A DNA stretch of 64,000 nt from the NCBI GenBank assembly GCA_923184405.1, contig OV299793.1, positions 267,366 to 331,365 on the forward strand. Direction: 5' to 3'. Positions 1-10,174 of this stretch are shown one piece after another (positions within the stretch are counted from its first letter, which is position 1; every line of letters begins with the position of its first letter). The position numbers and the translations under genes were made by a program. Source of the DNA: Neisseria meningitidis (GTDB lineage: Bacteria > Pseudomonadota > Gammaproteobacteria > Burkholderiales > Neisseriaceae). The notes beneath the pieces are model-generated. The model was not told where the DNA came from. It saw only the letters and a program-made list of their open reading frames with translations, and searched no databases.

Positions 1-45
1 GTATTGGTACTGCTCGGCATGACCTTCTGGGGATTGTTCAGATAA
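1..45 (+). CDS. nuoL: NADH-quinone oxidoreductase subunit L, 3' end
   Basis: The first 14 codons of the window are open and end at TAA (43-45), reading VLVLLGMTFWGLFR. This hydrophobic tail fits the last transmembrane helix of NuoL, one of the antiporter-like proton-pumping subunits of respiratory complex I. The identification rests mainly on position: nuoM and nuoN follow on the same strand, the usual end of the nuo operon. Only the C-terminus is in the window. Confidence 0.7.
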   Translation, partial: VLVLLGMTFWGLFR

Positions 46-55
46 GGATGAGGTT

Positions 56-83
56 TCAGACGGTCTCTTAAAACGTCGTCTGA
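56..83 (+). terminator. Degenerate uptake-sequence hairpin between nuoL and nuoM
   Basis: TCAGACG (56-62) pairs with CGTCTGA (77-83). The arms look like a decayed inverted pair of the neisserial uptake sequence. It lies inside an operon, so it may be an attenuator or simply a relic. Confidence 0.4.
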
Positions 84-133
84 CAAACCAACCCGTACAA
101 CGATATTTTTATTTTAACCACAGGTTAACCACT

Positions 134-1629
134 ATGTTTTCCAACTACCTACTCAGCTTGGCAATATGGATACCCATCGCCGCAGGTGTGCTGGTTTTGT
201 CGACCTGTAAAGACAGCCGTGCGCCGCTGGCGCGTGTGCTTGCCTTCATGGGTGCGCTTGCCGGTTTCTTGGTAACGCTGCCCCTGTTTACTGGTTTCGA
301 CCGTTTGAGCGGCGGCTATCAATTTACCGAGTTCCACGAGTGGATTCCGCTGCTGAAAATCAACTATGCATTGGGCGTGGACGGTATTTCAGTGCTCTTT
401 ATCATCTTGAATGCGTTTATTACGCTGTTGGTGGTGCTGGCGGGTTGGGAAGTTATTCAGAAACGCCCGGCGCAGTATATGGCGGCATTCCTGATGATGT
501 CGGGTTTGATTAACGGTGCGTTTGCCGCGCAGGATGCGATTCTGTTTTATGTGTTCTTCGAGGGTATGCTGATTCCGCTGTACCTGATTATCGGTGTATG
601 GGTGGCCCGCGCCGCGTTTATGCGTCGGTCAAGCTGTTCCTCTATACGCTGATGGGTTCGCTTTTGATGCTGGTTGCCATGGTTTACCTGTACTATCAGA
701 CAGGCAGCTTCTCTATTGTCGATTTCCAAAACATCAAGCAGATTCCATTGGGCGTACAACAGCTTTTGTTTGTGGCATTCTTCCTGTCATTTGCCGTAAA
801 AGTGCCGATGTTCCCTGTGCACACTTGGCTGCCGGATGCCCACGTTGAAGCGCCGATAGGCGGTTCGATGGTGTTGGCGGCAATTACGCTGAAACTGGGT
901 GCGTATGGTTTCTTGCGTTTTATCCTGCCGATTATGCCGGATGCGGCACGCTATTTTGCCCCTGTGATCATCGTATTGAGCCTGATTGCCGTGATTTATA
1001 TCGGTATGGTGGCTTTGGTGCAAACCGATATGAAAAAACTGGTGGCGTATTCGTCTATCAGCCATATGGGTTTTGTAACGCTTGGGATGTTTTTGTTTGA
1101 TGACGGGCAGTTGGACGACTGGGCATTGAAAGGTGCAATCATTCAAATGATTTCGCACGGTTTCGTGTCGGCGGCGATGTTTATGTGTATCGGCGTGATG
1201 TACGACCGCCTGCATACCCGCAATATTGCTGACTATGGCGGCGTGGTCAAAGTGATGCCGAAGTTTGCGGCGTTTATGATGTTGTTCGGTATGGCTAACG
1301 CCGACCCGCCTGCAACTTCCGGCTTCGTGGGCGAGTTTATGGTGATTATGGGCGCGGTTAAAGTGAATTTCTGGGTGGGCGCGTTGGCGGCCATGACCCT
1401 GATTTACGGTGCGTCTTATACCCTGTGGATGTACAAGCGCGTGATTTTCGGCGCGATCCACAATCCGCACGTTGCCGAAATGAAAGACATCAACTGCCGC
1501 GAATTTGCGATTCTGGCGATTTTGGCGGTTGTGGTATTGGGTATGGGTCTGTATCCGAACGCATTTATCGAAGTGGTGCATCAGGCGGCAAACGATTTGA
1601 TTGCCCATGTGGCACAAAGCAAGATTTGA
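134..1629 (+). pseudogene. nuoM: NADH-quinone oxidoreductase subunit M, frameshifted
   Basis: NuoM is a multi-spanning, proton-translocating subunit of complex I, homologous to Mrp antiporters. The first frame runs 134 to about 600 (residues 1-155) and includes the conserved segment YALGVDGISVLF. The second frame runs from about 598 to the stop at 1629. At the junction the family sequence GVWGGPRRVYASVKLF needs GGGG where the DNA has GGG, so one base has been lost from a homopolymer. Otherwise the protein is full length (about 498 aa). Near 1300 the text NADPPATSGFVGEF departs from the usual Gly-Leu/Pro there, suggesting two more substitutions. It lies between nuoL and nuoN in the expected order. 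The function call is secure; the break is probably a sequence error. Confidence 0.9.
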
Positions 1630-1638
1630 GGTGTGTAA

Positions 1639-3076
1639 ATGAACTGGTCTGATTTGAATTTGATGCCCGCCATGCCCGAAATCGTGCTGCTTGCGCTGCT
1701 GGTGTTATTGTTGCTGGCGGACTTGTGGGTCAGTGATGACAAACGCCGATGGACGCATTACGGCGCGTTGGCAACGGTGGCGGTTACGGCTGTGGTGCAG
1801 CTTGCCGTTTGGGAACAGGGCAGCACGTCTTCGTTCAACGGCATGTATATTGCAGACGGTATGTCGCGTTTGGCAAAAATGGTTTTATATGCCTTGACGT
1901 TTGCCCTGTTTGTTTATGCCAAGCCCTACAACCAAGTGCGCGGTATTTTCAAAGGCGAGTTTTACACCCTGTCGCTGTTTGCCCTCTTGGGCATGAGCGT
2001 GATGGTGAGCGCGGGGCATTTTTTAACTGCCTATATCGGTTTGGAACTCTTGTCGCTCGCCCTTTACGCCCTGATTGTTCTGCGCCGCGATTCCGGCTTT
2101 GCCGCCGAAGCCGCCTTGAAATATTTTGTTCGGCGCGCTGGCATCCGGCCTGCTGCTCTACGGTATTTCTATGGTTTACGGCGCAACCGGTTCGCTGGAA
2201 TTTGCCGGCGTGCTCGCCTCTTCCTTCAATCAAGAAGCAAACGAATGGCTGTTGAAACTGGGTCCGTGTTTATCGTCGTCGCCGTTGCGTTCAAACTCGG
2301 CGCGGTGCCGTTCCATATGTGAGTGCCTGACCTGTATCACGGCGCGCCCACTTCTGTTACCGCCCTAGTCGGCACTGCCCCGAAAGTCGCCGCCGTCGTT
2401 TTCGCTTTCCGCATCCTCGTTACCGGGTTGGGAACCGTGCATCATGACTGGTCTCTGATGTTTGCCCCGCTTGCCGCCGCCTCGCTGCTGGTCGGCAACC
2501 TTGCCGCCATCATGCAGACCAATATCAAACGTATGCTCGCCTATTCCACCGTATCGCATATGGGCTTTATCTGTTGGCGTTTATGGCAGGCGCGGTCGGC
2601 TTTGCGGCGGGGCTCTATTACGCCATTACCTACGCGCTGATGGCGGTGGCAGGGTTCGGCGTGTTGATGGTGCTGTCGGATGGGGACAACGAGCGCGAAA
2701 ACATCAGCGATTTGGCAGGGCTGAACCAACACCGCGTATGGCTTGCCTTTTGATGCTGCTGGTTATGTTCTCCATGGCAGGCATTCCGCCGCTGATGGGC
2801 TTTTACGCCAAATTCGGCGTGATTATGGCACTCTTGAAACAAGGCTATGTTTGGTTGTCCGTATTTGCCGTCGTGATGTCGCTGATTGGTGCGTTCCACT
2901 ACCTGCGCGTGGTCAAAGTCATCCATTTCGAAACATGCCCGACCATGCCCAGCCGGTCGGCGGCAACAATGCCGCAAAATTCCTTTGACCGTCAACGCCT
3001 GCTGCTGCTGCTGTGGGGCATTATGCCGCAAACCGTTATCGACTGGTGCGCCAAGGCGTTGGAAAACACGCTGTAA
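1639..3076 (+). pseudogene. nuoN: NADH-quinone oxidoreductase subunit N, multiply broken
   Basis: NuoN is the third antiporter-like subunit of complex I and the last gene of the operon, starting 9 bases after nuoM. The N-terminus (MNWSDLNLMPAMPEIVLLAL) and C-terminus (MPQTVIDWCAKALENTL) match the family and the length is normal, but the reading frame changes repeatedly. There is a one-base loss near 2127, a return near 2263, TGG to TGA at 2320-2322 (after GAVPFHM), a loss near 2567, another near 2750, and two more between 2930 and 2990. The core NIKRMLAYSTVSHMGF is intact at 2520-2570. At least six lesions in one respiratory gene, with no deletion or insertion element, point to sequence error rather than decay. 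Confidence 0.9.
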
Positions 3077-3187
3077 GCCGCCGCAACGGCAGCCGTGTCA
3101 GAGGCCGCTGTTTTTGTTAAGATATGCCGTTCCGCAATGTAGTTCAGACGGCATCGCCGCCGACAATGCCCAAACAGAAAGCCCGCC

Positions 3188-3486
3188 ATGACCGCATCCA
3201 TGTACATCCTTTTGCTCTTTGCCTTGATTTTTGCCAACGCCCCTTTCTCACGACCAGGCTGTTCGGCATCGCACCGCTCAAGCGCAAACATTTCAGGCAC
3301 CACTTGATCGAGCTGGCGGCAGGCTTCGCGCTGACCGCCGTTCATGCCTACATCCTCGAATCCCGTGCCGGAGCGGTACACGATCAGGGCTGGGAGTTCT
3401 ACGCCACCGTCGTCTGCCTGTACCTGATTTTTGCGTTTCACTGTTTCGTGTGGCGGTATTTTTGGCACACGCGCAACAGGGAATAG
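3188..3486 (+). pseudogene. DUF2818 small membrane protein, frameshifted
   Basis: A protein of about 98 aa, starting MTASMYILLLFALIFANAPF and ending CFVWRYFWHTRNRE, with two or three predicted membrane helices. It matches the DUF2818 family commonly found right after nuoN in beta-proteobacteria; its role in or near complex I is unknown. One base is missing near 3240 (GCGCCC reads GCCCC), which breaks the frame after residue 17. A DUS hairpin follows at once, so this is the last gene of the nuo transcription unit. Confidence 0.75.
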
Positions 3487-3497
3487 GCAGGCATAGG

Positions 3498-3528
3498 AAT
3501 GCCGTCTGAAACCTGTTCAGACGGCATT
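3498..3528 (+). terminator. DUS inverted-pair terminator after the nuo operon
   Basis: AATGCCGTCTGAA (3498-3510) and its exact complement (3516-3528) form a 13-bp stem with a 5-base loop. It sits between the convergent nuo operon and ispA and can serve both strands. Confidence 0.85.
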
Positions 3529-3593
3529 TGTCTCATTCAAGTGCAGGCTGCATCACTGTGCCGACACGTTTCAGCCGACGATATACGCCAGTT

Positions 3594-4469
3594 TTAATAT
3601 TTGCGGGCGACTGCAAATTCTGCAAACTGCCGCAGGCGCAGGGCTTTGTCGCCGAAGGGTTCGAGCAGCGCGACCGCTTCGGCAACCAGTTTGTGTGCGT
3701 ATGAGCGCGCCGCTTCCAAGCCCATCAGTTTCACATAAGTCGGCTTGTCGTTGTCTGCGTCTTTGCCCGCCGTTTTCCCCAAAGTCGCCGTGTCCGCTTC
3801 ACAATCCAACACATCGTCAATGACTTGGAACGCCAGCCCCAGTTTTGCCGCGTAAGCGTCCAATACGGAAAGTTCCGACATCAGACAGATTCGAGCACGC
3901 CGTCGCCCCAATAAAACCGCCGCACGGATTAGCGCACCCGTTTTCAGGCTGTGCATCTGTTCCAAATCGGCTTGAACCATTTGTTTGCCGACATTCGCCA
4001 AATCGATTGCCTGACCGCCCGCCATACCCCTGCTGCCGCCCGCTTTCGCCAACACCGACAACATTGCCAACTGGCGTGCGGCGGGCAGTTCTGTCGGACG
4101 ACCTAACACGTCGAAGGCTTGGGTTTGCAAAGCATCGCTTATTAGCAGTGCGTTTGCTTCGCCATATTTGATGTGGCAGGTCGGTTTGCCCCGGCGCAGG
4201 CTGTCGTTGTCCATCGCCGGCATATCGTCGTGAACCAAAGAATAGACGTGGATCATTTCGATTGCCGCCATTGCCTGTTCTACCGCTTCCGACACAGCCT
4301 CGCCTAATTCCGAAGCCGCCAGAACCAGCATCGGACGAGACGTTGCCGCCGTCCAAAGCCGCATAGCGCATCGCTTCGTGCAGCGTGTGCGGGATTTCGT
4401 TTTCAGACGGCAAAAGCGTTCCAGCAGCAGCTCTGTCTGTGCCTGCGCCCTCTGTTGCCACGCTTTCAA
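3594..4469 (-). CDS. ispA: Polyprenyl (farnesyl diphosphate) synthase
   Basis: IspA condenses IPP with DMAPP/GPP to make farnesyl diphosphate, precursor of undecaprenyl phosphate and quinone tails. The first Asp-rich motif ([10 protein letters not shown]) and the second ([11 protein letters not shown]) are both present, as is [13 protein letters not shown]. The frame is open, but two short stretches read out of frame between compensating indels: residues about 20-45, where the other frame gives [17 protein letters not shown], and about 190-200. The only start in this frame is TTG. The likely native start nine bases upstream reads ACG-AAT-GAT where an ATG would be expected, a change silent in the overlapping xseB. 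Xse-Isp coupling is typical of proteobacteria. Confidence 0.85.
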   Translation of the reverse strand: MKAWQQRAQAQTELLLERFCRLKTKSRTRCTKRCAMRLWTAATSRPMLVLAASELGEAVSEAVEQAMAAIEMIHVYSLVHDDMPAMDNDSLRRGKPTCHIKYGEANALLISDALQTQAFDVLGRPTELPAARQLAMLSVLAKAGGSRGMAGGQAIDLANVGKQMVQADLEQMHSLKTGALIRAAVLLGRRRARICLMSELSVLDAYAAKLGLAFQVIDDVLDCEADTATLGKTAGKDADNDKPTYVKLMGLEAARSYAHKLVAEAVALLEPFGDKALRLRQFAEFAVARKY

Positions 4470-4470
4470 A

Positions 4471-4692
4471 TCATTCGTCGGATCTGTTCAACTCCTTCGG
4501 CCCGTCCGCATCCAAAACCTGTAATTTCGTGTTCGACTTGTGCCAGCTTGGTTTGGCAGTACCTGACCAGCTCGTTGCCTTCTGATAGGCGGCAAGCGCG
4601 TCTTCCAAGGGCATTTCACCCTGCATAGACTGGGTCAGCGATTCAAGGCGCGACAAGGCCTCTTCAAACGATTTCAGGGCAATATTCTTCAT
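4471..4692 (-). CDS. xseB: Exodeoxyribonuclease VII small subunit
   Basis: A 73-aa protein starting [19 protein letters not shown], the standard N-terminus of XseB, which binds XseA to degrade single-stranded DNA. The central stretch [17 protein letters not shown] looks out of frame between two compensating indels; family members have an acidic amphipathic helix here. The frame returns at KLQVLDADG. It ends next to the ispA start, so the two are translationally coupled. The upstream ORF extension to 4776 crosses a DUS hairpin and is rejected in favour of the ATG at 4692. Confidence 0.85.
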   Translation of the reverse strand: MKNIALKSFEEALSRLESLTQSMQGEMPLEDALAAYQKATSWSGTAKPSWHKSNTKLQVLDADGPKELNRSDE

Positions 4693-4742
4693 GGTGTCGG
4701 AAGTTTCTGTAAAAAGCGGATTGTAGCATTTCTGAAAACCGG

Positions 4743-4776
4743 ATGCCGTCTGAAACAGCAGGATTTCAGACGGCAT
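4743..4776 (-). terminator. DUS inverted-pair hairpin between rsgA and xseB
   Basis: ATGCCGTCTGAAA (4743-4755) pairs perfectly with TTTCAGACGGCAT (4764-4776). It follows the rsgA stop on the minus strand. Confidence 0.8.
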
Positions 4777-4803
4777 GGTTTTTATCCTGCAAACGGCAAG
4801 AGG

Positions 4804-5668
4804 TTACCCGGGCAGATCGTCGGTGATGCGCTGCAGAAAGGTCAGGCGTTCGGGGCGGGTCTCCCCGGTTTCCGCGGCGGCTTTGAAGGCGCAGCCGGGT
4901 TCGGCGCAGTGGGTGCAGTTGTGGAAGCGGCATTGCCCGACAAGGTGGCGGAAATCGGGAAATAGCGCGGCAAATCGGCGGCTTGGAGGTGGTGTAAACC
5001 AAATTCTTGCAAACCCGGGGAGTCGATGAGTTGGGTTTCGCCGTTCAAATCATAAAGCCGGGCGTGGGTGGTGGTGTGTTTTCCCGAGTCGAGTGCGGCG
5101 GAAATGTCGCAAATGCGGGCGGTTTGGCTGCCCTAAAGGGCGTTGGTCAGGGTGGATTTGCCCATACCGCTCTGCCCGAGCAGGATGTTGCTGTGCCCTT
5201 GCAGGACGGGGCGCAGGAGGTCGGCGTTTTCCAGCGCACGGGTTTCGATGACGGGATAACCCAGCGTTTCGTAGAATTTGAGCTTTTCGCGCCAAAGGGC
5301 GGTTTCGGGCAGATCGGCTTAGTTCAGGACGATGACGGCTCCAATACCGGCGGCTTCGGCGGCAAGCAGGGCGCGTTGTAGCAGCCGCATGCTCGGACTC
5401 GGGACGGCGGCGGTAACGATAAGGAGTTGGGTAACGTTGGCGGCGATGAGTTTGGTTTTCCACGCGTCTTGGCGGTAGAGCAGGCTTTGGCGCGGTAAAA
5501 ATCTTCAATCACAACTTGTTCGGCGTTGACTGGGCTGATGCGGACACGGTCGCCGCAGGCGAAATCGACGCGTTTTTTGCGCGTGCTGGCTTCGTAGGTT
5601 GTGCCGTCGGGCGTGCGCACGATGTAGCGGCGGCCGTAGCTGGCGGTAATTTGGGCGGTGTCGTTCAT
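4804..5668 (-). pseudogene. rsgA: Ribosome small-subunit GTPase RsgA (YjeQ), frameshifted
   Basis: RsgA is a circularly permuted GTPase that helps mature the 30S subunit. The N-terminal OB-fold (MNDTAQITASYGRRYIV, then GDRVRISPVN) is open from 5668 to about 5470. The frame then changes several times. The P-loop GQSGMGKST is clear in the DNA around 5150-5190, and the C-terminal zinc-knuckle region with GQCRFH lies near 4925. The gene ends ITDDLPG at 4804-4806. There are at least three indels. Length and order of parts are normal for the family (about 300 aa). Confidence 0.85.
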
Positions 5669-5693
5669 GGTTTCTTTGGGGTTGGGTGTGGAA

Positions 5694-5725
5694 ATGCCGT
5701 CTGAAAACGGGTGTTCGGACGGCAT
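5694..5725 (-). terminator. DUS-type hairpin after the ABC transporter gene
   Basis: ATGCCGTCTGAA (5694-5705) pairs with TTCGGACGGCAT (5714-5725), leaving a G-T wobble where the canonical copy has A. It lies between the ABC transporter stop and the rsgA start, both minus strand. Confidence 0.75.
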
Positions 5726-5729
5726 CGGT

Positions 5730-7585
5730 TCAGTCGTGCTGCCACTCGACGTGTTCGTTGAGGAAGCCGCCGCTCTGGTGCGCCCAGAGTTTGGCGTAAA
5801 GCCCGCGTTTTTCGAGGAGTTCGGCGTGTGTGCCTTCTTCGATGATGCGGCCTTTGTCGAGGACGACGAGCCTGTCCATTGCGGCGATGGTGGAAAGGCG
5901 GTGGGCGATGGCGATGACGGTTTTGCCGTTCATCATTTTGTCGAGGCTTTCCTGGATGGCGGCTTCGACTTCGGAATCGAGCGCGCTGGTGGCTTCGTCC
6001 AAAAGAAGAATCGGTGCGTCTTTGAGCATCACGCGGGCGATGGCGATACGCTGGCGTTGACCGCCGGAGAGTTTCACGCCGCGTTCGCCGACGTGCGCGT
6101 CATAGCCGCGCCGCCCTTTGGCATCGGAAAGTTCGGGGATGAAGCAGGCGGCTTCGGCGCGTTCGGCGGCGGAAACCATTTCGGCATCGGTCGCGTCGGG
6201 GCGGCCGTAAATAATGTTGTCGCGCACGGAACGGTGCAGCAGCGAGGTATCTTGCGTGACCAAACCGATTTGGGCGCGTAAAGATTCTTGGGTAACGCCG
6301 CTTATGTCCCGCCCGTCGATCGAAACCGTGCCGCTTTGCGGTTCGTAGAAGCGCAAAAGCAGGTTGACGATGGTGGATTTGCCCGCGCCGCTGCGTCCGA
6401 TCAGCCGACTTTTTCGCCCAGGCGGATGGTGAGGTTGAAGCCGTTGAGCAGCGGTTTGCTAGCTTCGTAGCAGAAATCGATGTGTTCAAACTTGAGTGCG
6501 CCTTGCGGCACGTTCAGCGGCAGGGCGCGGGGCTTGTCGAGGATGGTGTGCGGTTTGGACAGGGTTGCCATGCCGTCGCCGACGGTGCCGATGTTTTCAA
6601 ACAGCCGCGCGGATTCCCACATAATGTATTGCGACAAACCGTTGACGCGCAACGCCATGGCGGTGGCTGTAGCAAACTGCGCCCACGCCGACCTGCCCGT
6701 TGTGCCAAAGACGGATGCCCAGTGCGGCGGTGGAGAGGGTCAGGGAGGTGTTGACGATGAAGCTGCACGAATGCAGCAGCGTCGCCAGCCGCATTTGGGC
6801 GCGCACCGTAACCATAAATTCTTCCATCGACTGCTTGGCATAGGCGGCTTCACGCGCGCCGTGGGAGAAGAGTTTGACGGTGGCGATATTGGAATAGGCA
6901 TCGGTAATGCGGCAAGTCATCAGCGAGCGGGCATCCGCCTGCCATGCGGCGGTTTGCCCCAATTTGGGAATCAGCAGGCGCATCACCGAAGCGAAACCGA
7001 CAATCCAGCCGATAAAGGGCAGCAGCAGCCATGAGTCGAGCGAGGCGAGAATCACGCCGGAGGTAATGAAATACACCGACACATAAACGACCATATCGGC
7101 AACCGTCATCACCGCGTCGCGCAACGCCAGCGCGGTCTGCATGACTTTGGCGGACACGCGTCCGGCAAATTCGTCCTGATAAAAACCGAGGCTTTGGTTC
7201 AGCATCAGGCGGTGGAAGTTCCAGCGCAGGCGCATGGGGAACACGCCCTGAAGGGTTTGCAGGCGCACGTTGGACGCGGCAAACGCCCACACGACCGAAA
7301 ACACCATCATCGCCGCCATTGCCGCCAGTTCCCAACCTTTTTCGGCAAACAATTCGGCGGGCGCGTATTTGCCGAGCCACTCCACGATTTTGCCCATAAA
7401 TTGAAAAATCAGGGCTTCCATAATGCCGATGCCGGCGGTCAGCGCAGCCAGGGCGGCTATCCATTTCCGCACACCGGCCATGCTGCTCCGGACAAACCGC
7501 CACAAGCCTTTTTCCGCGTTTTCGGGGCGGCTTCGGGATAAGGGTCGATTCGGGACTCGAACCAGGAAAAGATTTTGTTCAACAT
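5730..7585 (-). pseudogene. MsbA-type ABC exporter (fused membrane and ATPase domains), frameshifted
   Basis: A half-transporter of about 618 aa with an N-terminal six-helix membrane domain and a C-terminal nucleotide-binding domain. The start MLNKIFSWFESRIDPYPEAA lies at 7585. The membrane domain is open from about 7505 to 6690. The ATPase part shows Walker A GRSGAGKST (near 6375-6405), signature LSGGQRQRIAIAR, Walker B ILLLDEATSALD and the H-loop IAIAHRLSTI. Indels occur near 7510, 6690 and just before Walker A (GTCGG-CTGATC lacks one G). The substrate cannot be read from sequence; the family includes lipid and drug exporters. It stands alone between terminator hairpins. Confidence 0.85.
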
Positions 7586-7608
7586 TGTTTTCGATTTCGG
7601 TAAAACAG

Positions 7609-7642
7609 TTTCAGACGGCATCAAACATAATGCCGTCTGAAA
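7609..7642 (-). terminator. DUS inverted-pair terminator after ruvA
   Basis: TTTCAGACGGCAT (7609-7621) pairs with ATGCCGTCTGAAA (7630-7642): 13-bp stem, 8-base loop. Another single uptake sequence overlaps the ruvA stop near 7737. Confidence 0.8.
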
Positions 7643-7747
7643 GGAAGGACAATAACGCCATTTTACGGGAAAAGCCGTCGGGAAGACAGCGCGAGGCGGA
7701 AACGCAGGGTTTCGTCAGGGCAAACGTCGCGCCGCCTTCAGACGGCA

Positions 7748-8330
7748 TTATTTCAGCAGGTTTTTCAAAGCAAGGCGCACGCCTTCGCCCACGTCCGTCC
7801 CTTTCGGAACGCCTTTGACCGCCGCTTTTGCCTCGCGTTCGCTGTAACCGAGGGCGAGAAGCGTGCCGACGATGTCTTCCGTTTCGTCGGCGGCGGGTGC
7901 GGCGGCAAACAGCCCGTCCGTTACCGCATGCGCGACCAGCTTGCCGCGCAGTTCCAAAACCATGCGTTCGGCGGTTTTTTTGCCGATTCCCGGGCGGAGG
8001 AGAGGCGTTTGACATCTTCTTCTGCAACCGCCTGCGCCAGCTCGTCTGCCGTCATCGCCGACAAAATGCCCAAAGCCGTTTTCGCGCCGATGCCGCTGAC
8101 CTTAATCAGTTGGCGGAATGTTTTGCGTTCTTCCGCAGTGGCAAAACCAAATAAAAGATGTGCGTCTTCCCGAATGATAAGCTGGGTAAACAGTTGTACG
8201 CTTTCACCCACGGGCGGCAGGTTGTAGAAGGTCTGCATCGATACGTCGGCCTCATAGCCGACACCGTTGACATCGATGACGATTTGCGGAGGGTTTTTTC
8301 AACCAGTTTGCCGATCAGTCTGCTGATCAT
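7748..8330 (-). pseudogene. ruvA: Holliday junction DNA helicase subunit RuvA, frameshifted
   Basis: RuvA binds four-way junctions as a tetramer and loads the RuvB motor. The start [12 protein letters not shown] is at 8330, followed by the OB-fold, then [16 protein letters not shown] (helix-hairpin-helix 1) and [16 protein letters not shown] (second HhH, recoverable across a break near 7995). The RuvB-binding C-terminal domain ends [10 protein letters not shown]. One indel lies in the run of T near 8297 and a second near 7990. Length is normal (about 194 aa). It is monocistronic between hairpins. Confidence 0.9.
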
Positions 8331-8360
8331 GTATGCCGAATCCTGAAGTGTCGGGTGCAA

Positions 8361-8396
8361 AATGCCGTCTGAAACAGGTTCGGGCTTCAGACGGCA
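8361..8396 (-). terminator. DUS inverted-pair terminator after the PepSY gene
   Basis: TGCCGTCTGAA (8363-8373) pairs with TTCAGACGGCA (8386-8396). It separates the PepSY gene from ruvA. Confidence 0.8.
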
Positions 8397-8411
8397 CGGA
8401 TTGTATCAAAT

Positions 8412-8738
8412 TCAGTCGTCGCGGCGGGAGGAAATCACGCGGCCGGTACGGGCATCGACAACGACTTTGTATTCCTGTCCGTTTTTGACGATTTCGACAT
8501 CATAGTGCGGACGGCCGTTGTCGTGTTCGAGATCGATGTCGGTGATTTTGCCGCCGACACGCGCCAACGCTGCATTTTCGGCTTGGGCGCGGCTGATGAT
8601 TTTGTCTTGTTTGCTGTGTTGGTGTGCGGCGTGTCCGTGGTCGTCATCGCCGTGTCCGTCGTGGTGGGCGAGTGCGGGGGCGGAAATGCCCATCAGTGCG
8701 GTTGCGGCGGCGGTCAAGACAAGGCGTTTGAAGTTCAT
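8412..8738 (-). CDS. Secreted PepSY-domain protein with His-rich N-terminus
   Basis: An intact 108-aa protein. Residues 1-24 form a signal peptide ending APALA-HH. A His/Asp-rich stretch follows (HHDGHGDDDHGHAAHQH), which could bind metal. A PepSY domain fills the C-terminal half (ISRAQAENAALARVGGKITD, DVEIVKNGQEYKVVVDARTG). PepSY domains are thought to inhibit proteases or act as periplasmic modulators; no specific partner is visible. The start at 8738 is preceded by AGGAG at good spacing, which favours it over the longer ORF from 8795. It is one of very few undamaged genes here. Confidence 0.85.
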   Translation of the reverse strand: MNFKRLVLTAAATALMGISAPALAHHDGHGDDDHGHAAHQHSKQDKIISRAQAENAALARVGGKITDIDLEHDNGRPHYDVEIVKNGQEYKVVVDARTGRVISSRRDD

Positions 8739-8791
8739 GTTTTGCTCCTGCGAAGTATCTGGTGGTGTTTGAAAGACGTAAAGGCGGGACA

Positions 8792-9510
8792 TCAACCGGC
8801 GGTCAATACCGTCTGAACCATACCGCGCGCCTGAGCTTCGGCCTCGGCGGCGCGTTCCTGCGAGGCAAACGGACCCATTTTGACGACGTATTCGTAACGG
8901 CGTTTTTCAATGGCGAGGTTCGGGCTTGATGTCGAAGCGGCGAAGTTTTGGGCGGCTTGGTTCAGATAGGCTTGTGCTTCGTGTTCCGTACCGAAAGATT
9001 TCAAGTCGATAAAGATGTCTTTGTTTTCGGCAACTGGTGCGGATTTGCCCGGACGATTTGTTCGATTTTGACGTGCGCCGTCCCTTGGCTGACAAAGCCC
9101 AATTTTTGCGCGGCGGCTTTGGATACGTCGATGATGCGGTTGCCGTGGAAGCGGCCGCGGTCGTTGACGCGGACGATGACGCTTTTGCCGTTTTTGGCAT
9201 TCGTTACGCGCACATAGCTGGGGATGGGCAGGATTTTGTGGGCGGCGCTAAAAGCGTTCATATCGTATCGTTCTCCGCCGGAAGTTTTGCGCCCGTGAAA
9301 CCTACCGCCGTACCACGAGGCGTTGCCGATTTGCGTGAATTCGGCGACTTGGCTTTTCGGCGTGTAGCGTTTTCCGGCGACTTTGTAGCTGCGGTTGGCG
9401 GAGGCGTGCAGTTTTTCTGCCTTGACCACTGCGTCGGAGGATGCCGTCTGAAGGGAGTGTGTGCCGAATGCGGCGGTGAGAAGGAAAAGGGTTTTTCGAG
9501 TTAAAGTCAA
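8792..9510 (-). pseudogene. rlpA: Septal ring lytic transglycosylase RlpA family protein, frameshifted
   Basis: The N-terminal part starts MTLTRKTLFLLTAAFG (signal peptide). The double-psi beta-barrel RlpA domain follows: NASWYGGRFHGRKTSGGERY, VRVNDRGRFHGNRIIDVSKA. After a one-base loss near 9045 (EQIV-P reads EQIV-R) the other frame carries a C-terminal SPOR domain (LKSFGTEHEAQAYLNQA, VKMGPFASQERAAEAEAQA). RlpA-type enzymes cleave glycan strands lacking peptides at the septum, and SPOR directs them there. Domain order and total length (about 239 aa) are normal, so the split is likely a sequence error. Confidence 0.85.
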
Positions 9511-9564
9511 AACGTGTTCCGTTCTTGAGTTGAAGACGAATGGGCATCATGCCCGCCGGATACG

Positions 9565-9601
9565 TTCCGAACCGCCGTACAGTGCGGACGGCGGTTCGGA
9601 A
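9565..9601 (-). terminator. 14-bp perfect hairpin, not DUS-type, after trmL
   Basis: TTCCGAACCGCCGT (9565-9578) is exactly complementary to ACGGCGGTTCGGAA (9588-9601), with a 9-base loop. It lies downstream of trmL on the minus strand, with no clear T-tract. A lone uptake sequence follows at about 9617-9630. Confidence 0.55.
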
Positions 9602-9639
9602 TGTGTCCGGATAGGTTTTCAGACGGCATGAACTTGCGT

Positions 9640-10103
9640 TCAAACGCCGCCTGCGTAACCGTGTTGCCGCCACGCTTCAAAGAGAATCACGGCAACGGTA
9701 TTGGAAAGGTTCATACTCCGGCTGCCGGGCTGCATGGGCAGGCGGATTTTTTGCGCGGCGGGCAGGCTGTCGAGGATGTCGGCAGGCAGTCCGCGCGTTT
9801 CCAGCCCGAACAGTAAAACGTCGCCTTTTGAAACGCGGTTTCATCGGGGCGCGCCGTGCCTTTGGTGGTCAGGGCGAAAATGCGCCTGCCTGCGAGTGCC
9901 TTGAGGCAGTCGTCGAAGCTTTCGTACACCGTCAGGCTGGCGAATTCGTGGTAGTCGAGCCCGGCGCGTTTCATTTTGGCGGAATCCAATGGGAAGCCGA
10001 GCGGTTTGACAAGGAGCAAATCAGCGCCAGTATTGGCGCACAGGCGGATGATGTTGCCCGCGTTCGGCGGGATTTCCGGCTGGTATAAAACGATGGTAAA
10101 CAT
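9640..10103 (-). pseudogene. trmL: tRNA (cytidine/uridine-2'-O-)-methyltransferase TrmL, frameshifted
   Basis: A SPOUT-family methyltransferase acting on the wobble base of tRNA-Leu. The N-terminus MFTIVLYQPEIPPNAGNIIR is the family hallmark, followed by LLLVKPLGFPLDSAKMKRAG. After a break near 9800 the remaining SPOUT knot ([10 protein letters not shown], then [17 protein letters not shown]) is found in another frame and ends at 9640. Total length (about 154 aa) is normal. Confidence 0.88.
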
Positions 10104-10174
10104 AAATATCAATCACTTATAGGCGCGTAACCTTGCCACAAGGCGGATGGGGTGTCAAAAATTTAGTTATTTTT

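Noticed and set aside
787..1617. A 276-codon minus-strand ORF over nuoM
   Set aside because: Arg/His/Gln-rich translation typical of a shadow frame; nuoM on the plus strand explains the sequence.
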